DNA of 64,000 nucleotides, taken from contig NZ_FMXM01000011.1 in the NCBI RefSeq assembly GCF_900103325.1, forward strand, positions 165,764-229,763. Direction: 5' to 3'. Source of the stretch: Mesorhizobium qingshengii (lineage in GTDB: Bacteria; Pseudomonadota; Alphaproteobacteria; Rhizobiales; Rhizobiaceae). Shown here in pieces: positions 1 to 8,400 of the stretch (its first letter is position 1; each line of letters starts with the position of its first letter). The notes beneath the pieces were generated by a model. That model was given only the letters and a program-made list of their open reading frames with translations, was not told the origin of the DNA and ran no database searches. A program made the position numbers and the translations under genes.

Positions 1-585
1 GCAGGCGATGCCGTCGCCCGCGCCCGAGCGGGCGATGCGGTGGCCAAGCACGATGTAGCCGACGAACAGTGCGCCGTTGAGGAAGGCCCAGAACAGCCCG
101 ACGGGATCATCGGACCATTTGACGTCGATGAGCAGCAAGGTTCCGATGACGGCAACGGCAAGGGCGACGAGATTGCGAAGGCTCCTGAGGCCGATCACCG
201 CCACGCCAATGGTGCCGACGAACTCGATTGCCGCCACCAGCGAGATCGGCAAGCGGTCAAGCGCCAGGTAGAACGAACAGTTCATCACCGCCAGACAGGC
301 GCCGAAGGCCAGCAACAACAGCCGCGTTGGGCGATCGGCGCGGGCGAGGGTTCGCCACGGGCGAGTCAACGGCGCGAAGATCAGGGCGGCGGTGGCGATG
401 CGCAGCCATGCCATGCCGAGCACGCCGACATGCGGAAAAAGCAACACGGCGAATGCCGGCCCGAGATAGTGGAAGACGGCGCTGACGCCGAACCAGACAT
501 GCGGCGGCAGTTTTGTCGCCAGCCCGCCGAGAGCAGCGCCGGCAAGGGCAGGGCTGGTAATGGGGGCTTGTGTCTGATTGACCAT
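1..585 (-). CDS. DMT/EamA-family inner-membrane exporter, partial (3' end off the left edge)
   Basis: The 195 visible codons begin with ATG at 583-585 (MVNQTQAPITSPALAGA) and read leftward off the window. The translation has at least five hydrophobic segments and the sequence LLLAFGACLAVMNCSFYLAL followed by LPISLVAAIEFVGTIGVAV, typical of the first EamA repeat of RhtA-like amino-acid or metabolite exporters. It is divergent from an Lrp/AsnC regulator 89 bp away, a common pairing in which the regulator controls the exporter. The substrate cannot be told. The longer open frame over 381-1022 on this strand is a shadow in another frame. Confidence 0.85.
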   Translation of the reverse strand, partial: MVNQTQAPITSPALAGAALGGLATKLPPHVWFGVSAVFHYLGPAFAVLLFPHVGVLGMAWLRIATAALIFAPLTRPWRTLARADRPTRLLLLAFGACLAVMNCSFYLALDRLPISLVAAIEFVGTIGVAVIGLRSLRNLVALAVAVIGTLLLIDVKWSDDPVGLFWAFLNGALFVGYIVLGHRIARSGAGDGIAC

Positions 586-674
586 CGGATCAGTATCGCA
601 GGCGATTTTCCCGATTTATATGGAAGATGATTGGCAAGACTGGCCATCTTACCCCCGAACTCAAGGAGTTTTCT

Positions 675-1154
675 GTGAAACGCCTTCGAACAGAAAATAT
701 CGATCTGGATGCGGCGGATATGAAGATCCTGCGCCTGCTGGAGAAGGATGCGCGCACCAGCACGGCGGAATTGGCGCGCTCGGTCGGCCTGTCGGCGCCG
801 AGCGTGGCCGAACGCATCAAGCGGCTGCAGGAAAGCGGCGTCATCGAAGCCTATTCGGTCCGGATCAACCCCGCGGCACTTGGCCTGCCGCTGTCGGCAT
901 GGCTGCGCATTCGGCCGGTGCCGGGGCAACTGGCTGTCGTAGCCGAAATCATCCGCGAACTGCCGGAGATCGCGCAATGCGACCGGGTGACCGGCGAGGA
1001 CTGTTTCATCGCGCTGGCGCATGTCGGCTCGGTTGCCGAGCTTGAACGGGTGATCGACCGGATCATCCCCTATGCGATGACCAACACGGCCATCATCCAG
1101 TCGTCGCCGGTGACGGCGCGCTCGCCGTTGGCGGCGATCAAACGCCGGCCGTGA
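675..1154 (+). CDS. Lrp/AsnC-family transcriptional regulator
   Basis: A 159-residue protein with an AsnC-type winged helix-turn-helix in roughly residues 10-55 (DMKILRLLEKDARTS, then SVGLSAPSVAERIKRLQESG) and an RAM/AsnC ligand-binding domain behind it. I chose the GTG at 675 because AAGGAG lies 7-12 bases upstream and the protein then starts just before the conserved IDLDAADMKIL. An ATG at 627 in frame would add 16 residues but has no good ribosome site. It is divergent from the DMT exporter and probably regulates it in response to an amino acid. That role is inferred from the arrangement. Confidence 0.88.
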   Translation: MKRLRTENIDLDAADMKILRLLEKDARTSTAELARSVGLSAPSVAERIKRLQESGVIEAYSVRINPAALGLPLSAWLRIRPVPGQLAVVAEIIRELPEIAQCDRVTGEDCFIALAHVGSVAELERVIDRIIPYAMTNTAIIQSSPVTARSPLAAIKRRP

Positions 1155-1239
1155 AGCGCAACTCGATACACTTGCTCGATTTTTTCGTGCGGCTCCTCAG
1201 GAAAGAGGGCGGCATCGGCCACTGGCCGACTCGCCGGCG

Positions 1240-1437
1240 CTACGCGTGGCCACGCTTCAGGCGGGCACGTTTCAAAATGCTGCGCCAGCGGATCATGTCG
1301 AACGGAATCGGCTCATTGTTGTTGGCGATGTGGAAGATCTCGTTGTCGACGTTCTTGAGCGAACGCCAGAAATCATAGTCAGTGATGCGCGGATCGGCGG
1401 CCAGCCTGTCTACCTCGACCTTGATGTCGGTTTTCAT
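1240..1437 (-). CDS. Small hypothetical protein (65 aa)
   Basis: A 65-codon frame starting ATG with GAGGGA five bases upstream, encoding MKTDIKVEVDRLAADPRITD and ending in a basic tail (RSILKRARLKRGHA). No family recognised, and no signal peptide or membrane segment. It sits alone in the 536-bp space between the Lrp gene and the thioesterase gene. Its composition looks protein-like and the ribosome site is fair, so I keep it, but it could be a chance frame. Confidence 0.5.
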   Translation of the reverse strand: MKTDIKVEVDRLAADPRITDYDFWRSLKNVDNEIFHIANNNEPIPFDMIRWRSILKRARLKRGHA

Positions 1438-1690
1438 GCACGTCCCTCGAACCGGCTTCGCCCCGCCGCCCGTATCAAAACCCCGTGCGGATCGTTTTCG
1501 ACCGCTCCGCTGAGTCGTTCAACGGCTCAATTGGCTTGTTCCCGTTAAAAACTCGGTAAGGTTAACGCGGGCGCCAAGCCGCTTCAAGCGCTGGTGCCAG
1601 CCGATTCCAGGGTTTTGCGATTTTGGACTACCGGTGTGGCTTTGAAGCCCGGTCGCTCTGTTCGGACACGAGATGGGTGTCGGCTTCGCC
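1438..1690. other. Intergenic stretch, nothing recognised
   Basis: 253 bp between the small hypothetical gene and the thioesterase stop codon. I see no RNA gene, no strong terminator and no convincing frame. It is somewhat less GC-rich around 1545-1565. Confidence 0.4.
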
Positions 1691-2170
1691 CTACTTGCGT
1701 TTGATACCGATCGAACGGCCGGCGCGCTCCGGCATCGGCAGTACCGAATGGGCGGCGCGCATGGCTTCGACCTTGGCCAGCACATCGGCGGGGAAGGGCG
1801 CCACTTTCGGCCCGGACATGTCGACATGCAGTGACAGGGTTTCTGAGGTGGCGGCGAGCCAGCCGTCGACATGGCGGATTTCCTGGTAGGCCCGCAGCCG
1901 CTTGTCGTCGTGGTCGATGAGCTGGAAGGAGACCGTGACCTTGTGGTCGAGATGCAGTTCCTGCACGTAGCAGACATGGACTTCGGCCGTGTAGATGGTC
2001 AGCCGCCGCTGCTTCACGTAGTCCAGCCCCATGCCCATCGCCTCGAAGGCTTCGTCCGAGCAGCGGTCGAACAGCACGTTGTAGTAGGCCATGTTGAGAT
2101 GGCCGTTGTAGTCGATCCAGTCCTTCTCGATGTCCATGGGCTTGGAGACGAAGGGGGCGGGGATGGGCAT
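1691..2170 (-). CDS. Thioesterase of the hot-dog (4HBT-like) superfamily
   Basis: A 159-residue cytosolic protein. The N-terminal motif DWIDYNGHLNMAYYNVLFDR, with the active-site-type Asp/Asn of DYNGHLN, is characteristic of acyl-CoA thioesterases related to 4-hydroxybenzoyl-CoA and betainyl-CoA thioesterases. Start chosen at 2170 (MPIPAPF) because AAGGAAG stands 6-12 bases upstream; the frame continues 37 codons further up into an intergenic repeat, which is unlikely to be coding. It is divergent from the FAD-linked oxidase. The acyl substrate is unknown; the similarity to the thioesterase domain seen in carnitine and betaine catabolism is suggestive only. Confidence 0.82.
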   Translation of the reverse strand: MPIPAPFVSKPMDIEKDWIDYNGHLNMAYYNVLFDRCSDEAFEAMGMGLDYVKQRRLTIYTAEVHVCYVQELHLDHKVTVSFQLIDHDDKRLRAYQEIRHVDGWLAATSETLSLHVDMSGPKVAPFPADVLAKVEAMRAAHSVLPMPERAGRSIGIKRK

Positions 2171-2230
2171 CGAAACTTCCTTGTTCTGGCGCTGGACAGA
2201 GCGTGGCTGGTGAGTGTCTTTTATTCTGAC

Positions 2231-2298
2231 GCAATTCCCTACGGAAAGCGCTATGCGCTTTTCCCGGGAAAACCGCTTCACACTTTTCCTGGAATTGC
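2231..2298. repeat. Intergenic palindromic repeat element (rhizobial type)
   Basis: Outer arms GCAATTCC (2231-2238) and GGAATTGC (2291-2298) are perfect inverted repeats. Inside are GGAAAGCGC / GCGCTTTTCC and the 14-bp perfect palindrome TTTTCCCGGGAAAA (2259-2272). Such small mosaics of palindromes are common between genes in rhizobia. It lies between the divergent thioesterase and FAD oxidase genes. Recognition as a dispersed family is from memory of rhizobial genomes; no second copy of this type was found here. Confidence 0.55.
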
Positions 2299-2356
2299 TT
2301 TAGGCATCCATAGCTGCATAACAAGGGTGGGCACTGGTCCATTCGCGGAGGAATTC

Positions 2357-3775
2357 ATGGCTCTGAGCGACCTCAATCCGGTTGAACGCAATGAGGAAGG
2401 CATCGCCGCCGTGCTCGGCATCCTCAAGCAACGGCTGGGCGAGCGCTTCCAGACTGGCGAGGCCATCCGCTCCCAGCACGCGCACACCACCACCTATATT
2501 CCGACGCAGGCACCGGACGGCGTCGCTTTCCCGGAGACGACTTCCGAGGTGCAGGAGATCGTGCGCGCCTGTGCCGCGCACCGCGTGCCGGTCATTGCCT
2601 TCGGCGTCGGCTCCTCGCTCGAAGGCCACACCAACGCACCCGGCGGCGGCATATCGGTCGACACCTCGCGCATGAACCGTATCCTGGCGGTCAATCCGCA
2701 GGATCTCGACTGCACGGTCGAACCGGGCGTCACCCGCGAGGACCTTAACCGGCATCTGCGCGACACCGGCCTGTTCTTTCCGATCGACCCCGGCGCCAAT
2801 GCGTCGCTCGGCGGCATGGCGGCGACACGGGCATCCGGCACCAATGCGGTGCGCTACGGCACGATGCGCGAGAACGTGCTGTCGCTGACGGCCGTCATGG
2901 CCGATGGCGAGACGGTGACGACCGGCAAGCGCGCGAAAAAGAGCTCGGCCGGCTACGATTTGACGCGACTGCTGATCGGCTCCGAAGGCACGCTCGGCAT
3001 CATCACCTCGCTGACACTGAAGCTGCAAGGCATCCCGCAAGCGATCTCCGGCGGCGTTTGCCCGTTTCCGAGCGTCGAGGCCGCTTGCAACGCGGTCATC
3101 GCGACGATCCAGATGGGCATCCCGGTGGCCCGCATCGAGCTCGTCAACGCGCTGCAGATGCGGGCGATGAAGAACTATTCGAAGCTAGACTACCCGGAGA
3201 GCCCGTGCCTGTTCGTCGAATTCCATGGCAGCGATGCGGGTGTTGCCGAGCAGGCAGAGACCTTCGGCATGATCGCCGAAGAGAATGGCGGCGGGCCATT
3301 CCTGTGGACCAGCGTTGCCGAGGAACGGACAAAACTGTGGAAGGCCAGGCACGACGCCTACTGGTCTTCGCTGACGCTGCGGCCGGGCGCCAAGGGCCTG
3401 TCGACCGATGTCTGCGTGCCGATCTCCCGCTTTGCCGAATGCGTCACCGAAACCGAAGCCGACATCGCCGAGATGGGCTTGATCGCGCCGATCGTCGGTC
3501 ATGCCGGCGACGGCAATTTTCATGTGCTGGTGCTGATGGATGTGAACGATCCAAAGGAGGTCGCGCTGTCGGAGAAATTCGTCTCGCGGCTGAACATGCG
3601 GGCGATCGCCATGGATGGTACCTGCACCGGCGAGCACGGCATCGGCCAGGGCAAGATCGGCTTCATGCGCCATGAACTCGGCCACGGCGTCGATATCATG
3701 CGCACGATCAAGCAGGCGCTCGATCCGCAGAATATCATGAACCCTGGCAAGATATTGCCGGCGGTCGGTCATTGA
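2357..3775 (+). CDS. FAD-linked D-2-hydroxyacid (D-lactate type) dehydrogenase
   Basis: A 472-residue flavoprotein. Residues about 55-190 form an FAD_binding_4 (PCMH) domain with the FAD-contacting stretch VIAFGVGSSLEGHTNAP and DPGANASLGGMAATRASG. The C-terminal FAD-oxidase_C domain carries the metal-site motif VGHAGDGNFHVL and the terminal GTCTGEHGIGQGKIGFM. This is the family of cytochrome-linked D-lactate and glycolate dehydrogenases (Dld, GlcD). The start at 2357 has an excellent GGAGGAATTC ribosome site; the upstream frame extension is a shadow. No glcE/glcF partner is adjacent, which favours a stand-alone D-lactate dehydrogenase. A hypothetical gene begins 2 bp after the stop and is probably co-transcribed. 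Confidence 0.88.
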   Translation: MALSDLNPVERNEEGIAAVLGILKQRLGERFQTGEAIRSQHAHTTTYIPTQAPDGVAFPETTSEVQEIVRACAAHRVPVIAFGVGSSLEGHTNAPGGGISVDTSRMNRILAVNPQDLDCTVEPGVTREDLNRHLRDTGLFFPIDPGANASLGGMAATRASGTNAVRYGTMRENVLSLTAVMADGETVTTGKRAKKSSAGYDLTRLLIGSEGTLGIITSLTLKLQGIPQAISGGVCPFPSVEAACNAVIATIQMGIPVARIELVNALQMRAMKNYSKLDYPESPCLFVEFHGSDAGVAEQAETFGMIAEENGGGPFLWTSVAEERTKLWKARHDAYWSSLTLRPGAKGLSTDVCVPISRFAECVTETEADIAEMGLIAPIVGHAGDGNFHVLVLMDVNDPKEVALSEKFVSRLNMRAIAMDGTCTGEHGIGQGKIGFMRHELGHGVDIMRTIKQALDPQNIMNPGKILPAVGH

Positions 3776-3777
3776 TC

Positions 3778-4275
3778 ATGTCGGCGGCCGAAGCCCTGCT
3801 GCCGATCGATCTTCCGTTCTCATCGGCAGGGGCGCCCTTGCCGCATGTGTTCGCGGACGAGGGGCGGCTGTTGATTGCCTATATCGTCAATGTTCCCGAT
3901 CCCTCCTTCGATGGCACCAATCCGCGCTCGGTTTCGGCCACGGCGGACGGTCAGTCCGTCGCAATCATTACAGCTGACCCATATGTCGCATTCCAATTCG
4001 GTCCGCCGAACGACGAGGCTCTCAGTGGCCACCGGCTCTATGGGCTTGGCCTGCAACCATATTCCGCGTTCGAAGTCGTCAATTCGTCCTGGATTGCTTC
4101 TTTGGAAGAGGCAAACCGGGTTCACCCGCGCCATATGCCAGAGCTGTTTTCAGGTCGTCGGCACTTCATTCTCACGTTTCACGATTCGACCCTGGAATTT
4201 ATCGCGCGAGATTTCCAGGTGGGCCTGCGAAAGGGAGCGATGCTGAAGGTTTTGATCGAAGCGGTGAACAACTGA
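3778..4275 (+). CDS. Conserved-looking hypothetical protein (165 aa)
   Basis: A 165-residue soluble protein with no signal peptide and no family that I recognise. Readable features are VFADEGRLLIAYIVNVPDP near the N-terminus, GHRLYGLGLQPYSAFEVVNS in the middle and HFILTFHDSTLEFIARDFQV near the end. The last phrase recalls proteins that bind or sense small ligands in toxin-immunity families, but this is not enough for a call. The ATG at 3778 follows the upstream stop by 2 bp, so it is probably translated from the same message as the dehydrogenase. Confidence 0.7.
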   Translation: MSAAEALLPIDLPFSSAGAPLPHVFADEGRLLIAYIVNVPDPSFDGTNPRSVSATADGQSVAIITADPYVAFQFGPPNDEALSGHRLYGLGLQPYSAFEVVNSSWIASLEEANRVHPRHMPELFSGRRHFILTFHDSTLEFIARDFQVGLRKGAMLKVLIEAVNN

Positions 4276-4290
4276 TCGCCTGGCGACAGT

Positions 4291-5259
4291 TTATTCCTGC
4301 ACTCCTTCGGTCAATTTCTGCAGCATCGGTCGTGTCGGCGCGAAAAAGGTCGTGCCGGTATGCGGCGTCGAGAAGTCGAGCAGCCGGTCGTAGGCGCCGG
4401 GCGGCTCGCCGACATACATGCGCTGCAGCATCTTTTCGATCACCCACAAATAGCGCGTGTAGCCGATGAAATAGGTTCCGAACTCGTTCTGCCCCGGACG
4501 GCCGAACGGCATGTTGTCGCGCAGGATGTCGTATTCGTTGCCGGCGTCGTCCTCGATCGTGGCCAACGACTTGTGCGATTTGCGCGGCCTGTCGTCGTCA
4601 TCGATCTCGATGTTGTCGATCTTGGTGCGGCCGATGATCTCTTCCTGGACATGCGTCGGCGTTTTGCCCCAGGCGGCCATGTCGTGCAGGTATTTCTGCA
4701 CGACGACATAACTGCCGCCGACAAAGTCGGCGTCCTCGTCGCCGACCAGGGCGGAGGCAGGCAGATCGAGGCCGGTCGGATTGGCGGTGCCGTCCACAAA
4801 GCCCAGGAGATCGCGCGCGTCGAAATAGCGAAAGCCCGCGACTTCGTCGACGACGGCCACGCCGTCACCCAGGCCGTTCAGCAAAATGCGCTCGAACTCG
4901 AAGCACATGTCGGGCCGTTCGGCGCGGATGTGGAAGAGCAGATCACCGGGCGTCGAGGGCGCCGAATGCGCCGAGCCCTTGATCGGCGCGAAGGGTTTCA
5001 ACTCGAGCGGCCGCCGGTCGGGCGACAAGCGGTTCCAGAGATCGGCGCCGATGCCGGCGATGCAGGACAGCCGGCCCGACAGGTCGCGGAAGCCGACATT
5101 CTTGACGAGGTCGTCAAGTTGGCCGAGCACCGAGGCGACGTTCGAAAGCGCGGCCTTGTCGCCACTGACCGTCACGACAAGGAAAATCGCGGCCGTCGAC
5201 AGCGGAGCGTCGACGCTCTGGGCGTCGATGGGCACCCTGTCCCAGTTCTTGGCTGACAT
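4291..5259 (-). CDS. DyP-type heme peroxidase
   Basis: A 322-residue protein of the dye-decolorizing peroxidase family. The hallmark GFVDGTANP (Asp156) is present, the likely proximal heme ligand is His229 in KSHKS, and the distal arginine is Arg247 in YDILRDNMPFG. There is no Tat signal, so it should be cytosolic, like E. coli YfeX. No encapsulin gene adjoins it and the C-terminus (LQKLTEGVQE) does not resemble an encapsulin-loading peptide. The start at 5259 (MSAKNWDRVP) has GGAG 11 bases upstream; the upstream extension is rejected because it lacks family similarity. It is divergent from the AsmA gene. Confidence 0.92.
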   Translation of the reverse strand: MSAKNWDRVPIDAQSVDAPLSTAAIFLVVTVSGDKAALSNVASVLGQLDDLVKNVGFRDLSGRLSCIAGIGADLWNRLSPDRRPLELKPFAPIKGSAHSAPSTPGDLLFHIRAERPDMCFEFERILLNGLGDGVAVVDEVAGFRYFDARDLLGFVDGTANPTGLDLPASALVGDEDADFVGGSYVVVQKYLHDMAAWGKTPTHVQEEIIGRTKIDNIEIDDDDRPRKSHKSLATIEDDAGNEYDILRDNMPFGRPGQNEFGTYFIGYTRYLWVIEKMLQRMYVGEPPGAYDRLLDFSTPHTGTTFFAPTRPMLQKLTEGVQE

Positions 5260-5467
5260 CGGGAATGCTCCGTGCTCGGTTGAGATGGGCGGTCGGGGAC
5301 ATGACCGCTGGGGCAGGGGTGGTCTAAAAAAGATACCGCGACCGCAAGCGGTCGTGCAACAGCGGACATTGCCCGGGACTGCGCCCGCCACGAATGGAAT
5401 TGCCTCTTTATCGACACGCGGATGCGGGTAGAGTGCGGCTGAATTTCAATCAACCTGTTCGGAGCTG

Positions 5468-8400
5468 ATGCTCGCACGCCTGTTCGTGATCTTTGGTGGC
5501 CTGTTCGTGCTGGTGCTGTGTGCGGCGCTGGTGGGGCCGTACTTTATCGACTGGACCGGCTACCGCGCCGAGTTCGAGCGCGAGGCGAGCGCCATTCTCG
5601 GCCGCAAGGTGACCGTGCAAGGGGATGCCACGGCGCGGCTGTTGCCGTTTCCCTCGGTGACCTTCTCCAACGTCGCCGTTGCCGGCGGCCCCGGCGGCCA
5701 GCCGGCGATGACCGTAGAGACGTTTTCGATGGACGCTGAGCTGGCACCCTTCCTGCGCGGCGAGGTGCTTATCTTCGACATGCGGCTGGTGCGGCCGAAG
5801 GCGACCATCGACATCGCCGATGACGGCACAGTCGACTGGGCGATACGGCCGTCCTCGCCCTTCGACCTCAACCAGATCTCGATCGAGAAGCTGACGGTGA
5901 CGGAAGGGCAGATCGAACTGCGCCATGCCGCCGGCGGGCGCAGCCATCTCATGTCAGAGATCAATTCGACCATCTCGGCCAAGTCGCTGGCCGGGCCATG
6001 GCGCATGGACGGCACATTACGGCTGGACGGGTTGCGCACCGCCATTGCCGCTTCCACCGGCAAGGCCGAAGGCAGCGGCCAGATGCGTCTTCGGCTGAAA
6101 GCCGATCCAGACGCCTATCCGCTGGTCATCGAGACCGACGGCAATGCCGGCATCGTCAACGGCGCTGCCGTCTATTCCGGCCAGTTCAAAATCTCCGGCG
6201 CCGACAAGAACAGCGCCGGCAGGAACAGCGCGGAGCTGCGCGGCACCGATGGCGAGACGGTGAAGGTCAGCGCCGGCAAGCCCGATCCGGGCTTTCGGCT
6301 GAACGGCAAGTTTTCGCTCGACCACCAGAAGCTCGGTGTCGATGAATTCCGTTTCGAGACGGGACCGCTGGACAATCCCTACACCGCCGATGGCAAGGCT
6401 TCGGTCGATCTCGGGCTGAAGCCGAGCTTCGCCATCGAGGCCAGTGGCGCACAGGTGCAGTTCGACGAGGCGGTGGGGGCCGAGGCCGGCGCCGGGCTGA
6501 CACTGGATCAGCGCATTGCCGGGCTGGAGCAAGCCTTGCTCGACCTGCCGAAGCCGACCATACCCGGCACGGTCGAGGTCAAGCTGCCGGCAGTGGTGGC
6601 CGGCGACACCACGGTGCGCGACGTGCATCTTTCCGCCGAACCGACCGATGGCGGCTGGGCGGTGAAATCGCTGGCCGCGACCTTGCCCGGCCGAACCACG
6701 CTGGAAGCCAGTGGCATGCTCAGCGTCGAGGATCATTTCGGTTTCACCGGCTCGCTGCTGCTGGCGGTGGCACAACCTTCCGGCTTTGCAGCCTGGCTGT
6801 CGAAGGATGTCGACGAGGCGATCCGCCGTTTGCCCGCCGCCGGCTTCAAGGCCAAGGTCGATCTCTCGGAAAGGCGTCAGGCCTTCAGCGATCTCGAGTT
6901 GATCCTTGGCAAGGCGAAGTTCTCTGGCCGCATTGATTCCAGCCAGCCTGACGACGCCAAGCCGTCCGTGCTGATGCGGCTCGAAGGCGGCGAGCTCGAT
7001 GTCGACGGGCTGGCGGCCTTCGCCTCGATCTTCGTCAGCGACAAGGGCACCAACCGTTTTTCCGACCGCGACCTCGACTTCCAGATCAAGGCCGGGCCGG
7101 TCAGCGCCGGCGGCCTGACCGCCGACACGGTCGACACGGCGCTCAGGCTGCGCGACGGGCTGCTCGAAATCGACAGGCTTTCGGTGGGCGGGCTGGCCGG
7201 TGCCTCGATCAGCGCTACGGGCAGGGTCAAGGATTTTCCGGCGAGCCCGACCGGCAAGCTCGATGCATCGGTGGTCGCCGTCGATCTGAAGCCGCTGATC
7301 GACGTGGCAGCCCAGCATTATCCCGACAATGCCGTGCTGAAGGGGCTGGCGAGCCGGGCTTCAGCCTATCCCGAGCTGTTCCAGGATTCGCGGATCGATC
7401 TCGTGGCGAGTGCCGCCGACAATGGCGACGGCACCACGGGCCTGGCGGTGAGTGGCCAGGGCAAGGCCGGCGGCTCGGCATTTTCGGCGTCGCTTTCGGG
7501 AAAGGGAGCGCTGGACGGGCTTCTCGATGCGCCGGTGACGCTGACCTTCAATGCCAGGAATCCTGATGCCACCGCGCTGCTGGCGCTCTACGGCCTGCCG
7601 GCGCTGCCGCTCGGCATGCTGGGTGAGGCAAGCACGGATATTTCGGCCAAAGGTACACTTGGCGGCGGCCTTGCGACGAGTTTCAGCCTCGCCGGCAACG
7701 ACTTCAAGGCCGGTTTCGAGGGGACGATCGCCGATACGCCGCAAGGACCGACCGCCAAGGGCAAGCTCAGCCTCGATGCCGCCGACATCGAGCCGTGGCT
7801 GATGACAACCGGCATCGGCCTTCCCGGCATGGGGGCCGGCATGTCGACATCACTGACGGCACAGGGCGACTATGGCAACGGCCTGCTGGTGCTGGACGGC
7901 CTCAGCGGCGCCATCAACGAGGCGGCGGTGTCCGGCGACGTCAATGTCGACGTCAAGGATGGCGTGCCGCATCTTGCCGGCGCACTTGTGCTCGACGAAC
8001 TCGACTTTGATCCGATGGCGGTGGCGCTGTTTGGCGACTCGGCTTTCCTCGTCGACAAGGGTGCCAAGGGTGGCGCGTGGCCGGCCGCCCCCTTCAGCCA
8101 GAAATCCAGCCTGCCGTTCACCGCCGAACTCGATCTGACGGCGGCGGCGCTTGCCGCCGGGCCGTTCGCCGCTGCCTACGATGCCGCGTTTTCGCTCAAG
8201 CTCGACCAGGAAGGCATCCGCGTTTCGGATCTGAAGGCGAAATTCCTTGGCGGTGCGCTGACCGGCCTGTTCGAACTGAAGAACACTGACGGCACCGGAC
8301 TTTTCACCGGCCAGATGAAACTGGCGGGCGCCGATCTCGCGAACGTGCTGCCGGATGCCGGCATCAGCGGCAACGGTGATTTCTCGACGACGCTTTCGAC

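Noticed and set aside
1871..2356. N-terminal extension of the FAD-linked dehydrogenase by 162 codons
   Set aside because: The extension is antisense to the thioesterase gene and crosses a palindromic repeat; an excellent ribosome site precedes the ATG at 2357.
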